A stretch of DNA of 64,000 nucleotides from Akebia trifoliata (GCA_017979445.1 CM030711.1:17624922-17688921), one strand, 5' to 3'. Numbered from the stretch's first letter, positions 1 to 11,940 are shown. The notes: generated by a model not told the origin, from the sequence alone. Made by a program: numbers and translations.

Positions 1-105
1 GAGGGCTACATTCTCCTAAATTTAGTTCAACCATTATCTGTTCGGCCTGATCTTCATCGACACACGACAAATGAATCCCATCATAAAACCTTTTGTATAA
101 ACTTC
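1..105 (-). pseudogene. Element F: aRH-integrase linker (fragment)
   Basis: This is the left-most visible piece of the host Ogre-like element F, read on the minus strand. It matches the linker between archaeal-type RNase H and the integrase zinc-binding region of element E (about 37640-37745), with scattered substitutions. F's integrase therefore continues to the left of the window. The piece stops at the insertion point of element A: the last five bases (ACTTC, 101-105) are the left target-site duplication, and the F sequence resumes at 31940 with ACTTT. It is too short to be read as an ORF. Confidence 0.8.
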
Positions 106-1814
106 TAAAAGCGCCCTCGATCCGTGGGGTGCGCGGATCCGCTTTTGACCTTTGAGGTTTGGGAGTCGCCACCTAGTTATTACGGTCTAAGAACCGAACA
201 TTGACTCTAAAAGGCAAATGAAACTAATCTACGAAAAATAAGAAACTAAGTTCGGGGATCACGTTACGGAGTTGGAAGGTGTTAGGCACCAACTCCGCCC
301 TACAACCGCCAGTCTCTACTAATTCCTAAATAGAACTACATTGTTAAAAATACCTAATCAATAAAAAAATAAAAATACTTACCTTTTCCGAACGTAATAT
401 TTTTTTTCCCTCAGATCTGATAGAACAACTTCTTGTACAGTATTCCTTACTTCGTTCTGTTACCGGATCTGATTTTTGATCTCCAAGTTGGGGTATCTCT
501 TTCTTAGATCTGAATTCTTCGGATTTGTTTATGGATTTTAGGGTGTTTTTGAAGGGCTTCTAGGTGTTTTTCAAGTTAAAATATAAGTATGGGTGTTATA
601 AGGAGTTGGGGCTTTAAAATTAGGATTTATGGGAGGCTAGGGAAGCTTTTTGACCTATTTCTCTTAGGGTTTATGATTTGATACGAAAATAGGGTGTGAC
701 GACCCCTATTTATAGATTTTTTTAAGGGTTGATTTAGATAGAATTAGTGTTTAATTAGAATTCTTTTAGTTAGAGTTGTATTTTAGTTAGAATAGTTTTA
801 GGTAGAGTTGTATTTTAATTAGAATTATTTTAAGTAGAGTTATATTTTAGTTAGAACTCTATTAGGATTTTGACTTTTGGTCTTATTTAATTGACTTTAA
901 TACCTTGACTTTAGTCTTACTTGATTGACTTTAAGATTTTGACATTAGTCTTGCTTAATTGACTTTAATTTTGAATTTAGTCTTACTTGATTGACTTTAA
1001 TACCTTGACTTTAGTCTTTCTTGATTGACTTTGATTTTTTGGAGAACCCCCCTCTATTATATCTTTAATTCTTTGGACCCCCAAATGGAGGGGTCCTTAA
1101 AGAAATATCTTGCGATCCCTCAACAATTTTACCTGAGAGCTTGATTGATCGATTTTTTTAGTTAAAATTTTTAAATTAATTTCATTAATGTTTCACTTTA
1201 ATTATTTAATATTTTATTTATTAATTTCAAAATTTTTAATTATGAAAATTGTGAAATTACCGTTTTACCCCTGTAGAGGACTTTTCGTGTTTTAAGTCGG
1301 TTTTTTATGTTCCAGGATGTTTTAGAATCGATTTTTCGTAAGGAATTCGATGGAAATATTGGTTTGTGTCATTTATAAAAATTTTTGTGTGAAATGATCG
1401 TGAACTTTATGAAGGGTATTTTCGTAATTTTATCAAATTCTATGAAAATTAGTGAAATGATTTATTTGGTTTCGATTTATTATTTTATGTGTTTGAATGG
1501 GTTTTCCTAAGCGTAACGTAGGCTCTAGGGATATTTTAAGGTTAGGGGTATTTGGATAATTTTATCATTTTTTAGTGATTTTTATCGTAAAACTTCTTTT
1601 TGATCTGCAAGATGATGATTTCTATGTTTCTGGGGTGTATTTTCCTAGCGTAGCGTGGTTTCTACAGTTTTGTCAGTCGAGATACCTCATCGGGATTTCT
1701 GAAACATTTTTAGTAACAAAATAAAGCAATGGAAATAACATCCATCATTGGGAATCATTGCGATCGGGTTGACGAGTTGATTAATCAGGCGGATGGAAAA
1801 ATGGGGTGTCTACA
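106..1814 (-). repeat. Element A 3' LTR
   Basis: Long terminal repeat of about 1.7 kb, minus orientation. It begins TAAAAGCGCC (mutated from TGAAAGCGCC) and ends GTGTCTACA, the reverse complement of the family LTR start TGTAGACACCCC. A TATA box lies at 707-714. TTGACT motifs are clustered at about 868-1032, on the U3 side. GGAGTCGCCA at 162-171 duplicates the first ten bases of the primer-binding site. It pairs with the split LTR 21004-22545 plus 31780-31939. Confidence 0.9.
707..714 (-). promoter_or_regulatory. TATA box in A 3' LTR
   Basis: TATAAATA on the minus strand, followed by the conserved CACACC/CACCC-like stretch where the R region probably starts. The same motif is in the same place in every LTR here. 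Confidence 0.65.
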
Positions 1815-1827
1815 GATGGCCCTCTTT
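1815..1827 (-). promoter_or_regulatory. Polypurine tract of element A
   Basis: On the minus strand the bases just before the 3' LTR read AAAGAGGGCCATC, the plus-strand priming tract. C has AAAGAGGGGCATC here, so A carries one G-to-C change. Confidence 0.75.
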
Positions 1828-2185
1828 GGCAGAGGGTTGAAGCAAACTAGATAGCAAATCTATTTTGGTAGATAGTGTGATATCTTAATGCCAAAGGTAG
1901 TGACAGTTCATTTTGCAGCCTGATTTAGCAATTCGTCGAGGTGTTCGGATCCTTGAGGGCAAAGCTCTTCCCGAATTAAACGGTTGTCAGGTCATTGAGT
2001 GAGAACTCTCACTGATAGTATCAGATCCTTGAATTTTAGAAAATTCTCCTTGACTGATGTAACAACTGTGCAAGTGTGTGATTTAAAATCTAAGATAAAT
2101 TTCAAAGAGTTTAAGTTGGAACTGAGTAAAATATGAGCATAATTTGAGCATAAATTGAGCATAATTTGAATATAAACTAAGTTAA

Positions 2186-2902
2186 ACTGAGCATAATTCC
2201 GAGAAAACCCTCGGTGGCATCTGAGCATAGTTCCAAAAAAACCCTCGGCGGTAACTGAGCATAATTCTGAGAAAACCCTCGACGGCATCTGAGCATAGTT
2301 CCGAGAAAACCCTCGGCGGTAACTGAGCATAATTCTGAGAGAACCCTCGGCAGCATCTGGGCATAATTCCGAGAAAACCCTCGGCGATATCTGAGCATAG
2401 TTCCGACAAAACCTTCGATGGTAACTGAGCATAATTTCGAGAAAACCCTCGGTGGCATCTGAGCATAGTTCCGACAAAACCTCAGCGGTAACTGAGCATA
2501 ATTCCGAGAAAACCCTCGGCAGCATCTGGGCATAATTTCGAGAAAACCCTCGGCGACATCTGAGCATAGTTCCTAGAAAACCCTCGGTGGTATCTGAGCA
2601 TAGTTCCGAGAAAACCGTCGACGGCATCTGAGCATAATTTTGAGAAAACCCTCGGCGGTAACTGAGCATAATTCCGAGAAAATCCTTGGCGGCATCTGAA
2701 CATAATTTCGAGAAAACCCTCGACGGCATCTGAGCATAGTTCGGAGAAAACCCTCGGCGGTAACTGAGCATAGTTCCGAGAAAATCCTCGGTGGTAACTT
2801 AGCATAATTCCGGGAAAACCCTCGGCGGCATCTGAGCATAGTTCCGAGAAAACCCTCGGCGGTAACTGAGCATAATTCTGAGAAAACCCTCGGCGGTAAC
2901 TG
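2186..2902 (-). repeat. 34-bp tandem repeat array in A 3' region (about 21 copies)
   Basis: About 21 units of 34 bp built around CTGAGCATAATTCCGAGAAA and the following ACCCTCGGCGGTAA. Units ending GGTAA and GGCATC tend to alternate, giving a 68-bp higher-order dimer, also marked by CATAATT versus CATAGTT. The array lies between the polypurine tract and the integrase remnant, the hypervariable 3' region typical of Ogre-like elements. It is not a gene: 34 is not a multiple of three and the unit has few stops, so overlapping repetitive ORFs of up to 259 codons appear on the minus strand. Confidence 0.93.
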
Positions 2903-4324
2903 GCTGAGTAAAACTAAGAATGAAGGAATAAATCTGGGAAAGAAACGATTGAAAATGAATCTGAAAAAGAGTGATCAAATCTGGGAATGAATAGATCTGG
3001 GAAAAAATGAATGCCTATCTCCTATGTGAGACCCAAAATACTTTTGTTTGAACCTCAAGGTTTTATCCAAAATTTTTTTGAATTTAAAACCTGAGTTTTT
3101 ATTTCTTTTGAACCTCAAGAGTTTTTCGAAAAAACTGTTATCAAGAGGGTCACCTTAAATTTGGGGTTCTCATTATCTTTTAGGATTAACATTGCTCAAA
3201 AATAAAATGCTCGTAGTTTGACCATAGACATGGCATTGAAAATAATTGAACACATCATGTAGAAATTAAAAAAAATGCCCCTAGTATAAGGGGGAAAGGT
3301 TACTTTAAAGAAGAAAAAAAATATCCCTTGTATGAAGGTTTGAAATATTTGATTACCACAAGCGCAATAAAGACTCAACTTTTAATTTTGATTAATTTTA
3401 TTGAAGGTTTTGAGTCAGGCTCAAGTGAACAAAATTATTTCCTTTCAGACTCATCATAGAATTCACCCTTATCTCCCTTGGTTCATTTGGAAAAGTAAAA
3501 AATTTCAGATTGATCGTAGACAAGATACTTGTAGCTTCCGAGTCTGTGCTTGATTTAAGCTAAGTATTGAACTTGATTACTCGGACTTCTCGGACCACTT
3601 TTAGCTTTTAACTCCCCGAAGATTTTCTTCTATTTTTCTTTGTTGCCCTAAGTTTTGCCTAGATTACCGTTTCAGGTTTTCAATCTAGCGAGCTTGCTCT
3701 AACTTTTACCTAGATCGTCTTTTTAGGTTTTCAATCTAGCGAGCCCCTTTTTTTTTTCTTTGCTTTGATTGTTGTCAAAATTGTCCTTTTAGATTTTCAA
3801 CCTTACGAGCTTGCCTTAATTTTTGCCTAAGCCGCCCTTTTCGGATTTTCAACTTAACAGGCTTTTTTCTTTCCTTCCTTATGGAATTACTGTGTGATCA
3901 TGCTTTGCTATCTTCCTTGACTTTTCACACGGTACTTAAGAGGACTTTTATGGGTAAGCTTAGGACTGGATATAAAAAAAAAGGTATTTTGAGCTCAAAA
4001 AACCGAATGCCTCTTGTGTGGCATTTCTTTTATTTTGCTTTGAATTTTCTTCCCCATGTTGGATGATATTTCTTTTTTCCTTTGAATTTTTTTTTTTTTT
4101 TTTTTTTTCGAGGAATATATTTTTTTATTTTGATGTGGTTGGGCCTGAAGTAACTTCTCAGGTTGCCTACGTACCCCAGAATTTTGGGATCAGACAAATA
4201 CGTAGTTCAAATCTTCCCTCCCCTAGGTTAGGTGATCGGGCTGAGAAAGAAAAAGGTATAATTTTTTTTTAAAAGGCTGCAAAGGGTTGAGAAAGGAGAT
4301 ATTGAACTGGGTAGCAACAAAATT
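2903..4324 (-). other. Element A 3' untranslated region
   Basis: Non-coding 3' part of A between the tandem array and the integrase remnant. It matches E (35110-36600) and B (10040-11400) in order, including a conserved stretch around 3110-3400 with short motifs of the type TGCCCCTNGTATNA. It is rich in poly-T (4086-4110). It contains the four-copy repeat listed separately. I see no gene. Confidence 0.7.
3645..3870 (-). repeat. About 60-bp repeat, four copies, element A 3' region
   Basis: Four diverged units, each containing TTTTGCCTAGATCGCC, then AGGTTTTCAATCTAGCGAGC, on the plus strand (antisense to A). The same four-copy block is found in B, E and C at the equivalent place. Confidence 0.8.
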
Positions 4325-5015
4325 GATTCGGCCAAAGATGGCCTCCTTAAATATAGTACCGTTTGATCTGGTCAAGGTTGGTTGACTCTGGTAATTCGAT
4401 TTCATCATGATCTTGATGTCTAACAGTTTTTTCAGATAGTATTTCCTTAATGATTGAATCTCTCCAATTGGGTTTAAATTTTCTATGATCGAGGAAAAGT
4501 GCTCAAATTTTTTTTTTGGTAGTCTGATGTTTAGATCCTTGACTTATAAGTGATAAACTTTGACTTTCTTGTCAAATATGCGAGTGACTCCTCTCCATTG
4601 ACAGACCAAATTTGTTTCTAACAATTAACTTCTATCAAGACCTTCAGATATAAGATTTTCCCTTTTAACCGGTAAGATTGCTTCCATATCATATACTAGA
4701 GTGACTTTAGTGGAAGACTATATTGAAGTGTGATATGTCCATAACGCGAATGGTAACTTCTCTGGCCAATCCCAGCGTGATGTGTGATTGACACATTTTC
4801 ACAATGATTGTATTGAGATTTTTACTGGCTGCTTCAATCGCTCCATTAATTTGAGGACGATAGGGGGATGATTTGTGATGCCCGATCTTTAAACTTTGAA
4901 CACAAAGTAATCCTTGACTTTGAAGTATGACCCGTTATCAAAGATCAATTTCGCTTCAACCATTTCATTAGTCTGAGAATGTAATCTATTCTGGGAGCTC
5001 TACCATGTTGAAAAG
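4325..5015 (-). pseudogene. Element A integrase remnant
   Basis: Minus-strand remnant of the integrase C-terminal half. The segment 4328-4400 aligns with the end of E's integrase, which has the EPTNLDQIKRYYI tail in E, and 4540-4990 aligns with the core region including the stretch around the second catalytic Asp. It is full of stops and indels and no ORF covers it. Its upstream edge joins a remnant of the RT N-terminus near 5020, so the RT, RNase H and aRH domains are missing between them. Confidence 0.75.
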
Positions 5016-5690
5016 TCCAGCATTGATACATTTTGTAACATTTTATTTGATCTCATTGGTATTTCCATTTTATGGAGTAAGTATTTATTCCGTGTCGAAT
5101 AACACCTAAGCTTGTACTTAACACATCTTCATCGGATCACGCGAACAAGTCTTTTGAAATTTCTGAGTAAATTCATTATTCCCTCGTGTTTCTCTAGGGA
5201 TAGGAGGGTTTCTATTTGAATCTCTCTAGGAATTATTTTATGTTCCGAGGTCAATGACCTTTGTTTTCTCGATTAACGGTTGAGCCTGACTCTTATCTTC
5301 TTGCTCAGGAAAGAAATCTATCCTTGAAGCCAGATTAGTAGTTAATTCATTAATGCGCTCGAGGTATTCAAAAATTTCCTTTATCCGATCAATTTCAGAT
5401 GGGGCGACCGACACCTCTGTAAACTCAATAAACTAACTCGACTCAACATGAACAGAGTAGACTCAATCTAAAGAAGATGTGACTTTGCTGAAAAAAAGGG
5501 ACTCGAGCTAACCTAAATGACTCATGAAAACTCAATACGAGTACCCACACGAGTTTGATTAGGATTGAGGACTGAGATATTGCTTACAACCGGTAGGATT
5601 GAAGAACTATGATCTTTAAGGAACAACTGGGGATGTTGAGAAATTCTGAGGTCATTTTTGACTGTTGACTTGATATTGACGTTTGTTCTA
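5016..5690 (-). pseudogene. Element A remnant of protease-RT linker and RT N-terminus
   Basis: Minus-strand remnant matching E around 39600-40300: the RT N-terminal end (around the QINAGF motif in E), the acidic segment upstream of RT, and the Ser/Thr-rich linker. No reading frame is intact. B keeps the same segment (11941-12530) with the same RT-side edge, which suggests that A and B descend from one deleted ancestor. Protease and most of gag are missing upstream. Confidence 0.7.
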
Positions 5691-5800
5691 ACTGATCGGA
5701 CTTATAACCCTAGTTAGACGATGGACGATTGAGCTTAGGTACAATGATAACCTTTAAACCTCATTGAAGGTGAATTTAATCAATTCCAGTATTACCCCCT
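5691..5800 (-). pseudogene. Element A gag N-terminal remnant
   Basis: About 110 bp matching the start of the gag region of B (14045-14150), including the Pro/Ser/Arg-rich N-terminal segment. The rest of gag and all of the protease are gone. This removes A's ability to make its own capsid. Confidence 0.65.
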
Positions 5801-6885
5801 TGATAACATTTTAAATGAACCCTGAAAATTCATGCAATGATTATTCAAAAGGAAAATAATTCTATTGCACTCTTGAAAACTATTGACAAATAATGTTTTC
5901 ATTGAATAAAACTTTCACAAATCTGATATTTTTTTTTTTTTGCAAGTCATTTTCTTTTTTTGTAAATCATTTTTCCTTCTTTCTCTTCCTTTGGAAAACA
6001 TTTTTTCTAGAGAACAACACTTTTTCTGGAAAACATTTTTTTCTAAAAAACACTTCTTTTGAAAAACATTTTTTTCAGGAAAATGCTTTCCCTTCGTAAA
6101 CCATTTTTCTTCTTTGAAAATTTGATTTCCATTTTGATTTAAATGGCCTGGTCCATCATGATTGTTGGATCGAGATGGGCTGGGTCATTATTGAATTTTT
6201 GCAAGAGATGGATTCTTTATTGGGTCGGTGCACCCATTTTAATTTCTAAAAATAAGATTTTTGATTCTTGAAGACAATCATACACTCTGATCTCATCATT
6301 CACATCATTCACATACACTCATCAATCAAAAGGTTTCATTCAATAAACAACCCGGGAACACCCACGATAAGTTCGAGTCGTGACCTACAGGGAAGGTTTC
6401 TAGACTCTAAGCATATTACGTGCAATGAATTTTAGCTGGCCACCATTGCCCAAACACACCTATATATCTCTCGATACGTGGTGACTTGGTTTGATATACC
6501 GTATAGGTGATAATCTAAAATCTCAACTCACTTCTCTGAAGTAAAAAACAGTCAGTTTGATCCCCAGTTGAGAGGTGGCGCACGATGCTGAGCAAGGGCC
6601 CACTTAAATACCTCTCGTCTAGAATAGACGTAGTCTATCCCCCTCGTACAGTAGGATACAGCGGGGCAGAATCTCGCTTAGGCACTGGTTTTGACCAAAA
6701 AGTACAATTGATATACTTAGATTATCTTTTATATACCTATAGGTACGAGTCAAGAGTTGTAGCTTTCATAAATAGTTTAGCATCCCACGAGGGGACCGAA
6801 CCAGTACTAAGTACTACAAGAACGTGGCAATCGGACTGTGACTGTGGGCTCACAACAGGTATAAGGCTCAGGTCGCTCCAGCTAG
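5801..6885 (-). other. Element A 5' leader, proximal part
   Basis: Non-coding leader, minus orientation. It matches the segment just 3' of ORF1 in F and then jumps to sequence upstream of ORF1, so ORF1 has been deleted. It contains a run of degenerate GGAAAACATTTTTTC units (5980-6090) and the conserved segment GATATACCGTATAGG (about 6495) found in every leader here. It is interrupted by element B at 6886 and resumes at 18318. The first five bases of the interruption, GCTAG at 6881-6885, are B's left target-site duplication. Confidence 0.75.
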
Positions 6886-8608
6886 TGAAAGCGCCCTCGA
6901 TCCGCGGGGTGCGCGGATCCGCTTTTGACTCTTGGGGTTTGGGAGTCGCTACCTAGTTATTGTGGTCTAGGAACCAAACTGACTCTAACATGGATAAAAA
7001 GAACTAATCTACCAAAAAAAATCTGAATTCGGGGATCATGTTACGGGGTTGGAAGGTGTTACGCACCAACCCCGCCCGGCCAAAGCCGGTCTCTACTAAC
7101 TTCCCAAATATATCACATTGCTAAAAACCTAGATAAAAATAAAAAAAATTACATACCTTTCCGATAGCAAGGATTTTGTTCCCTCAGATCTGACAAAAAG
7201 AGCTCCTTGTACTGTACTCCCTTGCTTCGTTCTGTCTCTGGATTTGACTTCGGATCTCCTAGATCAAGGTATCTCCTTGTTTTTGGATCTGAACTCTTCA
7301 AGTTTGTTGCGGATTTGGGGGTGTTTTTGGAGGGATTTTAGGTGTTTTCTAGACTAAAATTGAAGGAGGGATGTTAGGTAAGGAGTTGGGGCTCCAAAAC
7401 TAGGGTTTATGGGGGGCTAGGGGAGCTTCTAGACTACTTCTCTTAGGGTTTATGATTTGATACGAAAATAGGGTGTGAGCACCTCTATTTATAGAATTTT
7501 TTTAAGGTTGATTTGGATAGAGTTAGTGTTTAATTAGAGATCTTTTAATTAGAGTTGTGTTTTAGTTAAAATTGTTTTTTAGGTAGAATTTGTATTTTAA
7601 TTAGAATTGTTTTTAGTTAGAACTCTATTAGATAGAGTTATTATTTAATTAGAATTCTATTATGACTTTTGGTCTTATTTGATTGACTTTTAATGTTTTG
7701 ACTTTAGTCTTAATTGATTGACTTTTAATATTTTGACTTCAGTCTTGCTTAATTGACTTTAATTTTGACTTTAGTCTCACTTGATTGACTTTAATACTTT
7801 GACTACAGTCTTGCTTGATTGACTTTAAATTTTGGAGAACCCCCTTCCATTATTTCTTTAATTCTTTGGACCCCCAAATGGAGGGGTCCTTAAAGAAATA
7901 TCCCACGAACCCTCAACAATTTTACCGAAAGTCCGATTGATCGATTTTTTAAGTTCAAAATTTTAAATTAATTTCATTAATGTTTCACTTTAATTATTTA
8001 ATGTTTTATTTATTAATTTCGAATTTTTTAATTATGAAAATTGTGAAATTACCGTTTTGCCCCCGGAGAGGACTTTTCACGTTTTAAGTCGGTTTTTAAT
8101 GTTCTAGGATGTTTTAGAATCGATTTTTCGTAAGGAATTCAATGGAAATATTATTTTGTGTCATTTATGAAGTTTTTTGTGTGAAATGATTGTGAACTTT
8201 ATGAGGGGCATTTTCGTAATTTTGTCAAATTCTGTTAAAATTGGTGAAATGATTTATTTGGTTCCGATTTGTTATTTAATGTGTTCGAGAGAGTTTTCCT
8301 AAGCGTAACGTAGGCTCTAGGGTTGTTTTGAGGTTAGGGGTATTTTTGTAATTTGATAATTTTTTAGTGATTTTTATCGTGAAGTTTCTTTTTGGTCTGC
8401 AAGATGATGATTTCTATGTTTCTGGGGTCGTATTTTGCTAGTGTATCGTGGTTTCTAAGGTTTTGTCAATTCGAGATACCTCATCCGGATTTCTGAAACA
8501 CATCTGGTAACAAAATAAAGCAACGGAATACACATCCATCATTGGGAATCATTGCAATCGGATTGACGAGTTGATTAATCAGGCGAGTGCAAAAACGGGG
8601 TGTCTACA
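6886..8608 (-). repeat. Element B 3' LTR
   Basis: About 1.72 kb, minus orientation, from TGAAAGCGCC to GTGTCTACA. TATA box 7486-7493. A cluster of TTGACT motifs lies at about 7665-7825. The U5 copy of the primer-site decamer at 6942-6951 has one change (GGAGTCGCTA). Very similar to 16580-18317. Confidence 0.95.
7486..7493 (-). promoter_or_regulatory. TATA box in B 3' LTR
   Basis: TATAAATA on the minus strand at the conserved LTR position. Confidence 0.6.
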
Positions 8609-8621
8609 GATGCCCCTCTCT
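8609..8621 (-). promoter_or_regulatory. Polypurine tract of element B
   Basis: AGAGAGGGGCATC on the minus strand, directly next to the 3' LTR. Confidence 0.8.
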
Positions 8622-8959
8622 GGCAGAGGGTTGAAGCAAACTAGATAGCAAATCTATTTTGGTAGATAGTGCGATATCTGAATGCCAAAGCTAGTGACAG
8701 TTCATTTTGCCGCCTGATTTAGCAATTCATCGGGGTGTTGGATCCTTGAGGGTAAGCTCTCCCCGAATTAAAAAGGTTGTCAGGTCCTTGAGCGCGAGCT
8801 CTCACTGACAGTGTCAGATCCTTGAATTTTAGAGAATTCTCCCTGACTAAAAAGTGCAAGTGTGTGCACTGTGTGAAATTGAGTAAAATCTGAGTAAAAC
8901 AAAACTCGAGAAAATTTGAATGATATTTGAGACAAATCTGAGCAAAAGTTGGGAGAAAG

Positions 8960-10035
8960 TTAAATGTCCTACTCTACCTACCTACTAGTGAAAGAGTAAT
9001 AAATTTATATTTTTTTTAGAGTCTTATTCTACCTACTCAGAGTGAAAGAGTAATGCACTAAATTTTTTTTGGGAAGTTCTACTCTACCTACCTGGAGTGA
9101 AAGAGTAATGAACTATTTTTGTTTTTTTTTTGGAAGTTCTACTCTACCTACTCGGAGTGAAAGAGTAATGAACTAAGCTTTTTAGAAGTCCTACTCTACC
9201 TGCCCAGGGTGAAAGAGTAATGAACTAATTTTTTTTTGGAAGTTCCTACTCTACTCTACCTACTCGGAGTGAAAGAGTAATGAACTAAATTTTTTTTGGG
9301 AAGTTCTACTCTACCTACCCGAGTGAAAGAGTAATGAACTAAGCTTTTTAGAAGTCCTACTCTACTTGCCCAGGGTGAAAGAGTAATGAACTAATTTTTT
9401 TGGGAAGTTCTACTCTACCTACTCGGAGTGAAAGAGTAATGAACTAATTTTTAGGAGTCCTACTCTACCTGCCCGGGTGAAAGAGTAATGAACTAATTTT
9501 TTTTTGGAAGTTCTACTCTACCTACTCGGAGTGAAAGAGTAATGAACCAAGCTTTTTGAGAGTCCTACTCTACCTGCCCAGGGTGAAAGAGTAATGAACT
9601 AATTATTTTGGAAGTTCTACTCTACCTACTCGGAGTGAAAGAGTAATGAACTAATTGTTTTGGGAATCCTACTCTACCTGCCCAGGGTGAAAGAGTAATG
9701 AATTAATTATTTTGGAAGTTCTACTCTACCTACTCGGAGTGAAAAAGTAATGAACTAATTATTTTGGGAGTCCTACTTTACCTGCCCAGGGTGAAAGAGT
9801 AATGAACTATTTTATTTTTTTTGGGAAAGTTCTACTCTACCTACTCTGAGTGAAAGATTAATGAACTAATTTTTTTTTGGAAGTTCTACTCTACCTACTC
9901 AAAGTGAAAGAGTATGAACTAATTTTTTCTGGGAAGTTCTACTCTACCTACTAAGAGTGAAAGAGTAATGAACTAATTTTTTTCTTTTTTAGGAAGTTCT
10001 ATTCTACCTGCCTAGGGTGCAAGAATAATGAACTA
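8960..10035 (-). repeat. About 53-bp tandem repeat in B 3' region (about 20 copies)
   Basis: About 20 units of 50-57 bp, each with CTACTCTACCTACTCGGAGT followed by GAAAGAGTAATGAACTAA and a T-rich stretch of variable length. Many units alternate between an ACTCGGAG and a GCCCAGGG version, so there is a dimer layer here too. The array has the same place in the element as the 34-bp array of A and the 33-bp array of E but no similarity to them. The unit core can fold back weakly (CTCTAC/GTAATG-type pairing is poor), so I make no structural claim. Confidence 0.95.
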
Positions 10036-11409
10036 AGCTTTGAGGGAACAAACGGGGGATTAACCTCGCATTTGACTTTTTTTTTTTAATAAAAAGTTGG
10101 ATTTTATGAAGGTCTGGTAAATATTTTAACCCTCTTTGAATCTGAGGAGTTTTCAAAATTGCTATCAAGAGGGTAATCTTTAATGCAAAGTTAACCTTAT
10201 CCTTTGGGGTTGAAATTGACCAGGCATCAGAACAAAAATGCCCCTAGTTTGACAAGGAACATTGTACTAGGGATAATTGAATATAATTTGAAAATAAATG
10301 CCCCTAGTGTAAGGGGGGAAACTGTACTCTTTAGAAAAAAGGAAGTGCCCTTGTTATGAAAGTTTGAAATCCTTGATTACCGCAAGCGCAATAAAGGTTT
10401 AACTTTTAATTTTGACTTTTTATATTGAAGATTTTGAGTCAGGCTCAAAGACATTGGAACAAAATATTTCTTTCTGAAATTCATCATAGAATTTGTTTTT
10501 TCTCCCCGTCGGTTCGCTTAGGGACATGAAACTCTTCAGATCAATCATAGACGAGATACTTGTATCCACTGAGTCTATATTTGGTTCAAACTGGGTATTG
10601 AAACTTGATCATTCGGACTTCTGATATTTCGGCTCGCGGCTACCTTTTCAGCTTCTCAACTCAACGGAGATTTTCTTTTATTTTTTGATAGCTCTAAGTT
10701 TTGCCTAGATTGCCTATCCAGGTTTTCAATCTAGCGAGCATGCTCTAGCTTTTGCCTAGATCGCCTTTTTAGGTTTTCGATCTAGCGAGCTTACAATTTT
10801 TTCTTTTTTTCTTGCTTTGATTGTTGCCAAGGTCATCCTTTCAGATCTTCAACCTTGCGAGCTTACCTTAATTTTTGCCTAAGCCGCCCTTTTTGGGTTT
10901 TCAACTTAGCAGATTTTTTTTCTTCTTCTTCCCTTCTGAACTTCTGGAGTTGCTGTCTGATCATGCTTTGCTATCTTCCTTGACTTCTCGCACGGTACTT
11001 AGGAGGACTTTCATGGGTAAGCTTAGGACTAGGTATAAAAAGAAAGGGATTTTGAGGCTCAAAAACCCAAATGCCCCTTGTGTGACATTTCCTTTTAATT
11101 ATTTTCTTTTTTCCTTGAATTTTCTTCCCCACTTTGACAATTTTTTTCTTTTGAATTTTTTTTTTTTTTTTTAGATTTTTTCTTTGTCGGGGAATCTATT
11201 TTTATTTTTTTGATGTGGTCGGGCCTGAAGTAACTTCTCAGGTTGCCTACGTACCCCAGAATTTTGGGATCAGACCAAAACGTAGTTCGAATATTTTTCC
11301 CTCCCTTAGGTTAGGTGATCGGGCTAAGAAAGAAGAAGGCATAATTTTTTTTCTTTTTGAAAAGGCTGCGAAAGGGTTGAGAAAGGATATATTGAACTGG
11401 GTAATAAGA
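10036..11409 (-). other. Element B 3' untranslated region
   Basis: Non-coding region collinear with A 2903-4324 and E 35110-36600. It includes the four-copy 60-bp block at about 10690-10912 and poly-T runs at 11157-11172. Short ORFs here are not conserved between copies. I see no gene. Confidence 0.7.
10690..10912 (-). repeat. About 60-bp repeat, four copies, element B 3' region
   Basis: Four units with GTTTTGCCTAGATTGCC and GGTTTTCAATCTAGCGAGC, as in A, E and C. Confidence 0.8.
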
Positions 11410-11940
11410 GAATTGATTCGGCCAAAGATGGCCTCCTTAAATGTAGTACCGTTTGATTTGGTCAAGGTTGGTTGATTCTGGTAATTCGATTCCATCATGA
11501 TCTTGAAGTCTAACAGTTTTTCCAGATAATATTTCCTTGATGATTGAATCTCTCCAATTGAGTTCAAACTTTCTATGATCGAGAAGAATACTCAAAAAAA
11601 ATTTTGGGTAGTCTGATGCTTAGATCTTTGACTTATAAGTGATGAACTTTGACTTTCTTGTCAAACATGCAAGTGACTCCTCTCCATTGACAGACCCAAT
11701 CTGTTTCTAACAATTAACTTCTATCAAGACCTTGAGATACAGGATTTTCCCTTTTAACCGGTAAGATTGCTTCCATATCATACTAGAGTGACTCTAGTAG
11801 AAGACTGTATTGAAGTGTAATATGTCCATAATGCGAATGGTAACTTTTCTGGCCAATCCCGGTGTGATATGTGATTGACACATTTTCACGATGATTGTCT
11901 TGAGATTTTTACTGGCTGCTTCAACTATTCCATCGATTTT
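11410..11940 (-). pseudogene. Element B integrase C-terminal remnant
   Basis: Minus-strand remnant aligned with the end of E's integrase (36600-37160). It has many stops. It ends abruptly at about 11940, in the part coding for the region around the catalytic Glu, and continues straight into an RT N-terminal remnant. A keeps about 230 bp more of integrase at this join, so B may derive from an A-like form by a second deletion. Confidence 0.75.

Noticed and set aside
1992..2839. Long repetitive ORFs (up to 259 codons) on the minus strand
   Set aside because: They are the translation of the 34-bp tandem repeat in rotating frames; overlapping frames look alike and no start or domain is conserved.
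6585..6956. Plus-strand ORF of 123 codons
   Set aside because: It crosses the junction between A's leader and B's LTR and is antisense to both elements, so it arose by insertion.
8960..10035. CRISPR-like regular repeats
   Set aside because: This is a plant tandem array: what varies between copies is T-tract length and point changes, not unique spacers, and it lies inside an LTR retrotransposon.
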